A stretch of 64,000 nucleotides of DNA from JBAXBF01 sp034429745. GTDB lineage: Bacteria; Chloroflexota; Anaerolineae; Anaerolineales; DRKV01. The stretch is taken from assembly GCA_034429745.1 (NCBI GenBank), contig DAOUFY010000090.1, positions 8,782 through 72,781 of the forward strand. The letters are read 5' to 3'. Positions 17,349-26,379 of this stretch are shown one piece after another. Below the pieces are notes generated by a model. That model searched no databases. It saw nothing but the letters and a program-made list of their open reading frames with translations, and had not been told where the DNA came from. The stretch's first letter is position 1, and every line of letters begins with the position of its first letter. A program made the translations under genes and the position numbers.

Positions 17349-20300
17349 TGAAAAAGTATTATTGTACTTATTTCGATCGCAATTATGTGTATAAAGCATT
17401 AGCGCTGATCGATTCGCTTAGACAACATGAAGAAGACGATTTTGAGTTTTTTGCGATATGTATGGATGAAATTAGCCGTTTGATTTTGGAAAAATTGGCT
17501 CTTCCTCATGTTATTCCTATCCCATTCCACATGATTGAAGAACGAGATGATGCTTTACTTGCAACAAAGAAAGATCGCACGCTCGTTGAGTATTATTGGA
17601 CAACTACGCCAATTAACATTCTATGGCTGCTAGAAAATTACCCTCACATAGATGTATTAACGTATCTTGATGCAGATTTGTATTTTTATTCTTCGCCTGC
17701 ACCAATATTTGAGGAATTAGGCGATCAATCCATTCTAATCCACGAGCACAGGTTTTCTCCTAGCATGGCTTATTTAGCCGCAAATAATGGGCGGTACAAT
17801 GTGGGTTTGCTTTGTTTTCGCAATGATGAGGTCGGTCTGAAGGCTTTACGCTGGTGGCGCGAGAGAACCATTGAATGGTGCTACTTGCGCTGGGAAGATG
17901 GCAAAATGGGTGACCAAATGTATTTGAATGACTGGCAAACCCGCTTTGAACGAGTGGTTGTATTGCAGCATATTGGTGCTGGCGTAGCTCCTTGGAATCA
18001 CGATCAATACCATTTGAAGGTTGATGGACAACAAAATATTTGGGTAAATGATGTTCCGTTGGTTTTTTTTCATTTTCACTCGTTGACCTTTGTCAGTCCT
18101 GGGCTTGTTGTTGTTGCTCATCCTCATTACCCCATGAACGAAGAAGTATTGCGTTATTGTTATTTCCCTTATATCAAGAAAATATTATCTTTTATCCCTT
18201 GTGTGCAGGAGTTAATACCTGATTTTAACTATGGACTATATACTCAAGATATGTCCTTAAAGGACCGCACATTTTTTGCGCGTTCGCATCTGGCATTAAA
18301 GCTTAAACAGGCCGGCTGTCTGATTTCGCCCTTTTCAATTGATGATGAATGGGATGTTTATCTTGCTCCTCAAGAGCAACAAGTCTTAGATAAGCTTCCT
18401 ACAGACTCCATCCAGAAAGCCCAATCTCAGGAAGATTTGATGCTCTGGCACCCTCAACGAGTGGTGGTTACCCCTAATGATTTACTATTAACCCTGCGAG
18501 AACGCGAGATTCGTTTCTCTATTCGAGTGCTTTATGTGGTAGGTGCTTTTCTGTTTGAAGAACGCGAACTGCTTTTTGAACTATTCCCAAATTTAGAAAA
18601 AGTGGTTCTCTTTGAACCTGTACCAGAAGTATATCAGCAATTACTAATCATTACCAAAAACGACCCGCGAATTGTGGTTTTTCCTTATGCGATCGGTGAT
18701 ACAGATGAACGGCGGGATTTTTATATCACCAATAATTATCAATCCAGTTCTATTTTGCCATTGGGCAAGCATAGGGAACTGTTCCCACAAGTTGAACATA
18801 CTCGTACAGTAACTGTAGAATGTTACCGTTTAGATAGTGTTATACAGCTTCATCACCTGCCATTGCCAGATATGCTTTTTCTGGATGTTCAAGGAGCTGA
18901 ATATCAAGTGTTGGCAGCGCTATCGTCAACATTGCGTCAGCGAATACGTTTGATTTATACTGAAGTGAGTACAGAACCTCTCTATCAAGGTTCAAAACCT
19001 TTAGCGGAAGTTACAGAACTGTTACGCTCCGATTTTCTATTTTTAGGGTATGCTCCAACCCGTCAAGAATTACCTGTCCATGGCAATGCTGTTTATGTTA
19101 ATCACCGATGTTTGGAAGAAGTAAAAAGTAAACCGTTGGCTATGGGAGGTGAGGCTAATTATCGTGTCTCTGTTATTGTTTCTGCATATAAATCGGAAGC
19201 ATTCATGCGCGAATGTTTGACAGATTTAGTCAACCAAACCATTGCAAATCAATCGGAAATTATTATTGTGGATGCTAATTCACCAGAAAATGAGCGCGCT
19301 ATTGTAGAGGAGTTCCAACGTCAATACAAGCAGATCACCTATATCCGTACTGGAGAGAGGATTGGGGTATATGCGGCTTGGAATTTGGCAATAAAGATAG
19401 CAAAAGGAAAATATATCACGCCATTTAGCACAAATGACCGCTTGCGGAAAGATGCGCATGAGATTTTAGCAAAAGCTTTAGATGAAAACCCACAGGTGAT
19501 GTTAGTTTATGGCGATACTTATATGACTGCCATTCCCCATGAAACCTTTGAAAAACACACTCGTATCAGTTCCATGATTTGGCCGCCCTATTCATATGAA
19601 GATTTGCTCATGAACAACCGTGTGGGACCGCACCCCATGTGGCGTAAAAGTGTACATCAGGAAGTAGGATACTTTGATGAAACTTTTTATGCAATAGGTG
19701 ATCAAGAATTTTGGCTGCGGATAGGGGAGCACTTTCCCTTGCTGCATATTCCTGTGTTCACCGGCTTATATTGGACAACGCCGGAAGCTCTTTCGAATAG
19801 AGAGGAATATGCAAAATCAGAATTTATCAAAGCTCGCCAACCATATCAAGCGCGGTATCGAAGTGAGCGCTTAGATCGTTGGCGCAGCGCAGAGGAGAAA
19901 TTATCTCAAGCAGCAGCAGCCATTGAACGAAATCATTTGTTAAGAGCTGAAGAGTTGTTGAAAGAAGCAGCAAGTATTGCGCCGGATAATTCGAATGTAT
20001 TATCTGCGGTAGGACGTTGGTATTTGGCAATTCAAAAGCCTGATGAAGCAATTTCTTGGTTGAATAAAGCTATTCAGTACGGTCCAGCACGCTGGAATGA
20101 TCATTTACATCTGATTGAAGCTCTGATAGCTGTTGGAAATCTTCAAGAAGCTGCCAAAGAAGTCAGTTGGTTAAGAACTTACATACCAATATTTGATGAA
20201 GTCAAAAAATTTGAACATCTTTTATTGAGTATGGGAGTTGAAGTTATGCCAGATCGTGAAATGCCTTATGGAAAACTTGAATCTCAAAGTGAAAAAGAAG

Positions 20301-23300
20301 AACTTCAAGAAAGAGCAAAACAGACATTGCAAAGATTGTTAGAAGCGGAGGATATTCTCCAGGCGTTGGATGAGCACGAGGAGCTGCTGGATGAAGAACT
20401 ATTGGCTTTAGTGCGGCGAGATGCAGAAACTGCGCGTCTATCAGGAGAGGGTGATTTAGCCGAAGGATTGGAAGCTCTTGCCGAGACAATTGAAGAACGG
20501 CTTAAAGCAAAGCCTCAAGTTGAGGTGCAAACGCAGCCGAATCAGGGACAAATGCAACCAAAACAGAGAGAGCAGGCGGCAGAGACCCTGCGTCGGCTTT
20601 TGGATGCGGAGGATATTCTGCAGGCGTTGGATGAGCACGAGGAGCTGCTGGATGAGGAACTTCTGGCTTTAGTGCGGCGGGATGCAGAAACTGCGCGTCT
20701 ATCAGGAGAGGATGATTTAGCCGAAGGATTGGAAGCTCTTGCCGAGACAATTGAAGAGCGGCTTAAAGAAAAACTGCAAGTCAAAGTGCAAACGCGGGCA
20801 GAAAGGAAGGAACCAGCAGCAGAGACACTGCGTCGGCTTTTAGAAGCGGAGGATATTCTGCAGGCGTTGGATGAGTATGAGGAGCTGCTGGATGAGGAAC
20901 TGCTGGCTTTAGTGCGGCGGGATGCAGAAGCGGCGCGTCAAGCCGGAGAGGATGATTTAGCCGAAGGATTGGAAGCTTTAGCTGAGACAATTGAAGAACG
21001 GTTAAAGAATAAAATTCCTTCCCAATCAGTATATAACAAATCTTCTTCAACAGGGCAAAACTCACAAATAAAGCATCAACAAAGACAAGCCGGGGAATAC
21101 ATTCCAGCACAAAACGGCATCCCCGCGGGGTATGTAAAGCAGCGAGCTGTTATTAAGGATGCACTCGTTGATATTGTTATACCGATTTACGGGCAGGGGG
21201 AATTATTAAGACTTTGTGTAGAGTCGGTGCTTGCAACTACGAAGGATGTGCATTTGATATTAGTTGATGATTGCTCACCTTTGGGAGCTATTGAGGCGAT
21301 CTTCAATTTGTGGGAAGGACATCCTCAAATAACCCTTGCCCGAACTGAAGAAAATCAAGGGTTTATCGGCACAACGTGCTTGGGCGCGACATTGGGCAAG
21401 GCACCTTATATCCTTTTCCTTAACTCAGATACTGAAGCGATCCAAAAAGGTTGGCTTGAAGCATTGCTGCCGCAGGAAGACGACATTGCAATAAGTGGAG
21501 CAAAATTGCTTTACCCTCCTTATACTTCCCCCTACAAAGCTTTTAGAATACAACATGCAGGTGTTGCCCGTAAGGATGATCTGATGCCCTATCATATATT
21601 CCATGGTTTAGAAAGAGATCATCCTAGCGCTAATGTAGCGAGAGATGTTAATGCTGTTACGGGGGCTTGTTTTTTAGTCAGACGATCAATATGGGAAAAA
21701 CTACATGGTTGGGATAGAAACTTTGGACGAGGCGTTTATGAAGATGTAGATTTTTGTTGGCAGGTACGTGAACTCGGTTACCGTGTGCGTTATGAACCCA
21801 AAGCAGAATTGTTCCATGCTTCAAGTGCAAGCGAATTCATTTTTAACGAACATTTGCTTTACAATAAAAAGGAAGAGAATCTAAACTATTTACAAAGCAA
21901 ATGGAAGTACTTGGAAAGAGATGAGGAGCTCTTTTGGGAAAAGGAAGTGATTGAGCGCTGGAAGAAAGGTAGGAAAGCGCTGAAGAGGGGGGAAGTTTTT
22001 AAAGCCCGCGGTGAATATAAAGAAGCATTCAAAGAAATAAGAAACGCTTATAGAATTGCAGCGGATGATCCTCAGATAGCTTTTGCTTATGGAACGTTGC
22101 TGCTAATCAGAGAAAAATTTTTAGAAGCTGTGGAGATATTTGAAAAAGTTAAGGAGTCACTTCCTTTATCTTCTGAGACTCATTTTAGTTTGTTGGCTGC
22201 ATATCTTGGGACGAAAAATTTATCAAAAGCAGAGGAAGAATATTTGCTAGTTGCTGAACTCTTCCCATATCATCCTCAGATAGAGGAAATAAAAGAAAAG
22301 ATTGAAGAGTTGAAAAAAAGTGCTGGGTATTCCTCTGAGAAAGGTAGTATTGTAGGTGGGCATACGAAAGAAGCAGTTGGCATTGTGCTTAAGCAAGCAA
22401 AACCTGGTTCATATAAAGTGGATATTATTATTCCCATTTATGGACAGGTTAAGTTAACTTATGATTGTCTGATTTCTGTGTTGGAAACAACACAAGATGT
22501 TCATGTTATTATGGTGGATGATTGTTCGCCAGGCAAAGAAATTGAAGATCTTTTTGCTCGGATAGATACTCCAAATGTTACTCTTGCGCGTACCATAAAA
22601 AATATGGGTTTCTTGGGTACAAGTAAGTTTGGAGCTAGTTTAGGCAAATCACCTTTTATTCTTCACTTGAATTCCGATATTGTTGCTATCCAAAGCGGCT
22701 GGCTGGAGCACCTGTTACCTAAATCCGAAGATGTGGCAGTGTGCGGTGCAAAGTTGTTGTACCCCCCCAAATCGCCGCGCTTGCTAGCAAATCGCATTCA
22801 GCATGCTGGTGTATGTATGCGCGATGAGGTTGATTGTTTGCGAATTTTTCACCCCTACCAAGGATATGAGGCAGATTTTCCGGCGGCTAATGTACCACGT
22901 TATGTTAACGCAGTTACAGGGGGGTGCTTGTTGACTCGCCGCACTGTTTGGGAAGAATTGGGAGGCTGGGATGAACACTTGGGGCGCGGCGTATTTGAAG
23001 ATGTGGATTACTGCTGGCGGGTGCGCAAGCGCGGTTACCGTATTGCATATGTACCGCAAGCGGTTCTTTACCATTACGAAAGTCAAAGCGTTTCAGAAAA
23101 TGGTGAGCATTCTTTGCATAAGTACAGTACACAAAATTTGAATTACCTCTTATCTCGATATGGCAGAGAACAATGTGACGAGGAGCTTTATTTTGAAAGC
23201 GAATTGATAAAGCGCTGGATGAAAGGAAGACACCTTGCTGCTGATGCTAGAAAGGCTTTTCTAAAAGGAGATTCGAAAACAGCCCATTCCTTATTCACCC

Positions 23301-23578
23301 AAGCCTTAAAGTTGGCTGCCGATGATGTGGTTACGCTTGTTCGATACAACGAGTTTTTGCATGGAGAAAAACAATATTTGACTTTAATTGAAAGCATTCC
23401 AAAACTATTAGCGCTATCTCCATTGGAATGGCAGACGCGTGTACAATGGATTGACACGTTGATGAAATTGAACAAACTCGAGCAGGCTGCTGAAGAGTTA
23501 GAATTGTTATGGGAGGTATTTCCAAAATCACCGCTCTTGGTTGGGTTGAAAAAAGAGTTGGAAAAAGCAATGCAATGA
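17348..23578 (+). CDS. 2076-residue multidomain glycosyltransferase / FkbM methyltransferase
   Basis: Domains in order, with rough residues: 1-290, a GT-A domain with YLDADLYFYSSP; 388-571, FkbM-type methyltransferase (LFEPVPEVYQQL, LDVQGAEYQVL); 605-828, GT2 (VSVIVSAYKSEAFMRECL); 845-950, TPR-like helices; 991-1221, three repeats of 80-87 residues; 1275-1518, GT2 (VDIVIPIYGQG, FLNSDTEAI); 1538-1655, TPR-like; 1689-1945, GT2 (VDIIIPIYGQV, LNSDIVAI); 1957-2075, TPR-like. The last two GT2 domains are clear duplicates of each other, sharing RIQHAGV, NAVTG and EDVD.CW. There is no signal peptide, so it acts in the cytoplasm. Such a machine could build a short methylated glycan on one protein, flagellin being the obvious candidate acceptor. 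Confidence 0.85.
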   Translation: MKKYYCTYFDRNYVYKALALIDSLRQHEEDDFEFFAICMDEISRLILEKLALPHVIPIPFHMIEERDDALLATKKDRTLVEYYWTTTPINILWLLENYPHIDVLTYLDADLYFYSSPAPIFEELGDQSILIHEHRFSPSMAYLAANNGRYNVGLLCFRNDEVGLKALRWWRERTIEWCYLRWEDGKMGDQMYLNDWQTRFERVVVLQHIGAGVAPWNHDQYHLKVDGQQNIWVNDVPLVFFHFHSLTFVSPGLVVVAHPHYPMNEEVLRYCYFPYIKKILSFIPCVQELIPDFNYGLYTQDMSLKDRTFFARSHLALKLKQAGCLISPFSIDDEWDVYLAPQEQQVLDKLPTDSIQKAQSQEDLMLWHPQRVVVTPNDLLLTLREREIRFSIRVLYVVGAFLFEERELLFELFPNLEKVVLFEPVPEVYQQLLIITKNDPRIVVFPYAIGDTDERRDFYITNNYQSSSILPLGKHRELFPQVEHTRTVTVECYRLDSVIQLHHLPLPDMLFLDVQGAEYQVLAALSSTLRQRIRLIYTEVSTEPLYQGSKPLAEVTELLRSDFLFLGYAPTRQELPVHGNAVYVNHRCLEEVKSKPLAMGGEANYRVSVIVSAYKSEAFMRECLTDLVNQTIANQSEIIIVDANSPENERAIVEEFQRQYKQITYIRTGERIGVYAAWNLAIKIAKGKYITPFSTNDRLRKDAHEILAKALDENPQVMLVYGDTYMTAIPHETFEKHTRISSMIWPPYSYEDLLMNNRVGPHPMWRKSVHQEVGYFDETFYAIGDQEFWLRIGEHFPLLHIPVFTGLYWTTPEALSNREEYAKSEFIKARQPYQARYRSERLDRWRSAEEKLSQAAAAIERNHLLRAEELLKEAASIAPDNSNVLSAVGRWYLAIQKPDEAISWLNKAIQYGPARWNDHLHLIEALIAVGNLQEAAKEVSWLRTYIPIFDEVKKFEHLLLSMGVEVMPDREMPYGKLESQSEKEELQERAKQTLQRLLEAEDILQALDEHEELLDEELLALVRRDAETARLSGEGDLAEGLEALAETIEERLKAKPQVEVQTQPNQGQMQPKQREQAAETLRRLLDAEDILQALDEHEELLDEELLALVRRDAETARLSGEDDLAEGLEALAETIEERLKEKLQVKVQTRAERKEPAAETLRRLLEAEDILQALDEYEELLDEELLALVRRDAEAARQAGEDDLAEGLEALAETIEERLKNKIPSQSVYNKSSSTGQNSQIKHQQRQAGEYIPAQNGIPAGYVKQRAVIKDALVDIVIPIYGQGELLRLCVESVLATTKDVHLILVDDCSPLGAIEAIFNLWEGHPQITLARTEENQGFIGTTCLGATLGKAPYILFLNSDTEAIQKGWLEALLPQEDDIAISGAKLLYPPYTSPYKAFRIQHAGVARKDDLMPYHIFHGLERDHPSANVARDVNAVTGACFLVRRSIWEKLHGWDRNFGRGVYEDVDFCWQVRELGYRVRYEPKAELFHASSASEFIFNEHLLYNKKEENLNYLQSKWKYLERDEELFWEKEVIERWKKGRKALKRGEVFKARGEYKEAFKEIRNAYRIAADDPQIAFAYGTLLLIREKFLEAVEIFEKVKESLPLSSETHFSLLAAYLGTKNLSKAEEEYLLVAELFPYHPQIEEIKEKIEELKKSAGYSSEKGSIVGGHTKEAVGIVLKQAKPGSYKVDIIIPIYGQVKLTYDCLISVLETTQDVHVIMVDDCSPGKEIEDLFARIDTPNVTLARTIKNMGFLGTSKFGASLGKSPFILHLNSDIVAIQSGWLEHLLPKSEDVAVCGAKLLYPPKSPRLLANRIQHAGVCMRDEVDCLRIFHPYQGYEADFPAANVPRYVNAVTGGCLLTRRTVWEELGGWDEHLGRGVFEDVDYCWRVRKRGYRIAYVPQAVLYHYESQSVSENGEHSLHKYSTQNLNYLLSRYGREQCDEELYFESELIKRWMKGRHLAADARKAFLKGDSKTAHSLFTQALKLAADDVVTLVRYNEFLHGEKQYLTLIESIPKLLALSPLEWQTRVQWIDTLMKLNKLEQAAEELELLWEVFPKSPLLVGLKKELEKAMQ
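20318..21010 (+). repeat. Three in-frame tandem repeats inside the giant glycosyltransferase
   Basis: Three copies of an 80-87 residue unit lie in register, with the marker gcggaggatatt starting at 20345, 20606 and 20846 (spacings 261 and 240 bases). Each copy encodes AEDILQALDE then EELLDEELLALVRRDAE and EGLEALAETIEERL. The copies keep long stretches of identical bases, including third codon positions, so the duplication looks recent. The units are strongly charged and helical, and probably form a flexible or coiled-coil linker between the GT domains. Copy number may vary between strains. Confidence 0.9.
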
Positions 23579-23600
23579 AATTTTTGGATCAATTAGTATT

Positions 23601-24758
23601 ATGCCAACTCCTACGCTTTCTTTGTGCATGATTGTTAAGAATGAAGAGGCAAATCTCAAGCGCTGTCTTGATTCAGTGATTGGGGTAGTGGATGAATTGA
23701 TCATCGTTGACACTGGCTCTACTGACCGCACGCCGGAAATTGCTCGGGCTTATCAAGCCAAGCTTTATCATCACGAATGGAATAATGATTTTTCTGAAGC
23801 GCGCAACGTAAGCTTAGAAAAAGCAACAGGCGAGTGGATTTTAGTGTTGGATGGAGATGAAATGCTAACTCCCGAATCACGTCAGCATCTCAAACCAATT
23901 TTGGCAACTACAGCGGCGGAGGGAGTATTGTTTACGGTGCGCAACTTTAACCCGCCGGATGCTTTGGCAGAATATAACGATTCTCCGCAAATTCGCGCCT
24001 TCCGGAATCGTCCGCAGTATCGTTATCAGCAAAGAGTACATAATCAGATTGGAATAGCTATTGCAGCCCATGGGGGGGTAATAGCAAATCATATACAGGA
24101 GCTGATGATCTGGCACTATGGGTATTTGCAACGCACCGTTCAAGGCAATCAGGATCGGCTTGAGCGTAGTCTGCGGATGCTCGAAGCCGCTGTGAACGAG
24201 GATCCGCAGAATATTTACTTAAATGCCAAACTAGCTGTAATTTATTTCCACTTAGGAGAGCATTCGCTGGCATATACCTATGCCTATCGAGTGCTGACTG
24301 AGATGGACCACAGTCAACTAACGATTGAAAATCTACGCGATATTCTGCGGATTGTTTCCAATATTTCTATTCAACGCGGTCATTATGATTTAGCTGTCCA
24401 GACTGCTCAAGCTTGTTTGGATCTATCTCGAGATGATACTGATGCGCTGCTCTCGGCGCTGGATTTGTTGGGAGTGGCTTATGGGGCACAGGCAGAGCTT
24501 TTTATAAAACGCGCCGTTGCCATGGAGCATCAATTGGTAAAGATGGAAGAGGCGCACGCCAAAGCAGCCCTCAACGAGCAGCGAATGGAGTGGCTAACGC
24601 AAGGAAAAGCAGCAGCCACTCATTCCGAAAATGCTTTTGAAACTTTGCTTGCGCACCCTCAACTGCGCATCTCTCATAAAGAACGGGTGCAACATTTTCT
24701 AGATCAATCGCGTACTCTTCTTCACTATATAGAGACGCGGATGGCTTGGCAGCCGTGA
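23601..24758 (+). CDS. GT2 glycosyltransferase with C-terminal TPR-like helices
   Basis: The protein has 385 residues. It starts with a GT2 domain: LSLCMIVKNEEANLKRCLDS, DELIIVDTGSTDRTPEIA and ILVLDGDEML, the last holding the metal-binding D-G-D. HHEWNNDFSEARN is typical of the SunS-like GT2 plus TPR group, which includes transferases acting on peptides and proteins. Residues from about 190 are helical repeats that could hold a protein acceptor. It closes the glycosylation operon, 22 bases after the giant gene. A role in flagellin or other protein glycosylation is inferred from domain type and place. Confidence 0.82.
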   Translation: MPTPTLSLCMIVKNEEANLKRCLDSVIGVVDELIIVDTGSTDRTPEIARAYQAKLYHHEWNNDFSEARNVSLEKATGEWILVLDGDEMLTPESRQHLKPILATTAAEGVLFTVRNFNPPDALAEYNDSPQIRAFRNRPQYRYQQRVHNQIGIAIAAHGGVIANHIQELMIWHYGYLQRTVQGNQDRLERSLRMLEAAVNEDPQNIYLNAKLAVIYFHLGEHSLAYTYAYRVLTEMDHSQLTIENLRDILRIVSNISIQRGHYDLAVQTAQACLDLSRDDTDALLSALDLLGVAYGAQAELFIKRAVAMEHQLVKMEEAHAKAALNEQRMEWLTQGKAAATHSENAFETLLAHPQLRISHKERVQHFLDQSRTLLHYIETRMAWQP

Positions 24759-24765
24759 GCGGTAA

Positions 24766-24882
24766 ATGTGCTCTGACGAAACAGCTGTTGCCCAAAAAGT
24801 GAACCGCAGGTTCGTAGGTATTGATATATCGCCAGAGTATTGTAACATAGCAAAACAACGACTTGCTGGCAGGTTATTCTAG
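24766..24882 (+). pseudogene. Orphan C-terminal fragment of a DNA N4/N6-methyltransferase
   Basis: A 38-codon frame encodes NRRFVGIDISPEYCNIAKQRL. This is the C-terminal SAM-binding motif (RRFIGIDISPEYCEIAxxRL type) of beta-class DNA methyltransferases such as Mod or CcrM relatives. Nothing upstream encodes the catalytic DPPY part; the GT2 gene ends 8 bases before. The rest of 24883-25044 holds short broken frames I cannot assign. It is most likely the relic of a methyltransferase gene lost by deletion. Confidence 0.6.
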
Positions 24883-25044
24883 GATGTAGATATGCCTATC
24901 TAATTATCAGATATTCAGAAAGCTTATAACTTATTGGTCAGTGAAATTGATGAAAAAGCGCATGAAAGTAAAGAAAGCAGGGTTGCAAAAAGCGGTTGAG
25001 ATGTTTAAGTATTTATTAGTAGAATTTGTGTAAGGCAGACAAAC

Positions 25045-25476
25045 ATGAAACAGGTTGATGAACTTGAAAGGTTTCTGCAGGCACAGGAGGGGGTGTTCGA
25101 GGAGGCGCTGCAAGAAATTAAACAAGGCAGGAAACGTACTCATTGGATGTGGTTTATTTTTCCGCAGGTTGAGGGCTTGGGCAGTAGTGCAACTGCTCAT
25201 TATTATGCTATCAAAAGCAAGGAGGAAGCTCGTCAATACCTTTCACACCCAGTCTTAGGAAAGCGGTTAAGGGAGTGTGCACAAGCGCTGCTTGATCTCC
25301 CTGACCATACTACTGCGGTAGGGGTTTTTGGGTTTCCAGATGTGCTAAAACTCAGATCCTCCATGACGTTGTTTGCAGAGGTGTCGGAAGAAAAGGATAA
25401 TGTATTTGCTCAGGTGTTGGAGCGGTTTTACCACGGTGAAAAGGATGAGAAAACTATAGCTTTTTTGAATCAATAA
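25045..25476 (+). CDS. DUF1810 family protein
   Basis: The protein has 143 residues, the family's usual length. The signature KRTHWMWFIFPQ near residue 29 followed by GLGSSATAHYYAI and the helix around YLSHPVLGKRLRECA identify DUF1810, a small all-helical soluble family of unknown function that some place in the macrodomain/NADAR-associated set. It stands alone between the methyltransferase relic and the amidotransferase-like gene, with no operon partner. Confidence 0.88.
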   Translation: MKQVDELERFLQAQEGVFEEALQEIKQGRKRTHWMWFIFPQVEGLGSSATAHYYAIKSKEEARQYLSHPVLGKRLRECAQALLDLPDHTTAVGVFGFPDVLKLRSSMTLFAEVSEEKDNVFAQVLERFYHGEKDEKTIAFLNQ

Positions 25477-25506
25477 ATCAAAATAAAACGAGTTGGCGTG
25501 GTTGGA

Positions 25507-25522
25507 CAACCGACTTCGGTTG
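25507..25522 (+). terminator. Short GC hairpin after the DUF1810 gene
   Basis: A perfect six-base stem (CAACCG / CGGTTG) with loop ACTT lies 30 bases after the DUF1810 stop. A T-rich run begins only about 10 bases later, so termination here is possible but not typical. Confidence 0.35.
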
Positions 25523-25561
25523 GTGGATGCTATTTCTTTTTTCTCATACAGGTGCGGGTTA

Positions 25562-25588
25562 TTGGAGCAGAGCTGATTGTGTTATAAT
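25562..25588 (+). promoter_or_regulatory. Possible sigma-70 type promoter before the C26 hydrolase
   Basis: A perfect -10 box TATAAT lies at 25583-25588, 56 bases before the gene start. The best -35 match, TTGGAG at 25562-25567, has a short spacer of 15 bases, so the -35 call is weak. Confidence 0.35.
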
Positions 25589-25644
25589 ACTTACTTATTG
25601 GTTTTAGGAAGATTTAGTACTAAGGATGCTTACAGAGGAAAATT

Positions 25645-26379
25645 ATGGTAGTCATTGGTGTATCATCACAAGCCTTGAAGGATGCTTTGCCGCAAAAACA
25701 ACCCATGTATGGGGCATGGAAGGATGATGTTCAGGCGGTGCTGCAAACGGGCGCGCTGCCTCTAATCATTCCATCAATACTTCAGTCAAAAGAACAAGCA
25801 GAAGAGATCCTTTCTCGCGTGGATGGGCTTTTGCTTACTGGCGGCGGGGATGTAGATGGCAAGTTTTATGGACAGCCTAACCATCCATTGCAGCGTAATG
25901 TAAATGAAGCCCGCGATCAGGATGAATTTTTATTAATTCAAACTGCCTTGGAACAGCAAAAACCAATCTTGGCTATCTGCCGCGGTATTCAGGTGCTTAA
26001 CGTAGCGCTTGGGGGCACGCTGATTATAGATATACCAACTGAGGTGCCCAACTCACTGCAGCATCGCCCATCCGAAAGTGGCCATGAGAACGCGATTTCT
26101 CATGTCGTGAATCTTCAAGCAGGTACAAAGCTATTCGATATTTTTTTCAGAACCGAAAAACTGCAAGTGAATAGCTTCCATCATCAAGCGGTTAAGACGT
26201 TAGGCAAAGGGCTGCGGATTAATGCTATTGCTGACGATGGAATTATTGAGGGAGTGGAGTTAGAGGGGCACCGCTTTTGCATTGGCGTTCAATGGCACCC
26301 TGAAGTGAAAGCCGGTAATCGGGAAGCGATGATACCCCTCTTTCAATCTTTTGTTGAAGCGGCAGCTAGGGTTTACTAG
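25645..26379 (+). CDS. Class I glutamine amidotransferase-like hydrolase (peptidase C26, PuuD-like)
   Basis: The protein has 244 residues. LLTGGGDVDGKFYG gives the oxyanion region, AICRGIQVLNVALGG carries the nucleophile Cys, and IGVQWHPEVK the catalytic His and Glu. This arrangement matches gamma-glutamyl hydrolases such as PuuD, which cleaves gamma-glutamyl-GABA in putrescine breakdown. No other putrescine genes are nearby, so the substrate is open. Ribosome site AGAGGAAAA. Its last 14 bases overlap the end of the convergent ABC binding-protein gene. Confidence 0.85.
   Translation: MVVIGVSSQALKDALPQKQPMYGAWKDDVQAVLQTGALPLIIPSILQSKEQAEEILSRVDGLLLTGGGDVDGKFYGQPNHPLQRNVNEARDQDEFLLIQTALEQQKPILAICRGIQVLNVALGGTLIIDIPTEVPNSLQHRPSESGHENAISHVVNLQAGTKLFDIFFRTEKLQVNSFHHQAVKTLGKGLRINAIADDGIIEGVELEGHRFCIGVQWHPEVKAGNREAMIPLFQSFVEAAARVY

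Noticed and set aside
20318..21010. Direct repeats considered as a CRISPR or mobile-element repeat
   Set aside because: They are in frame, code for charged helices and have no spacers between short units.
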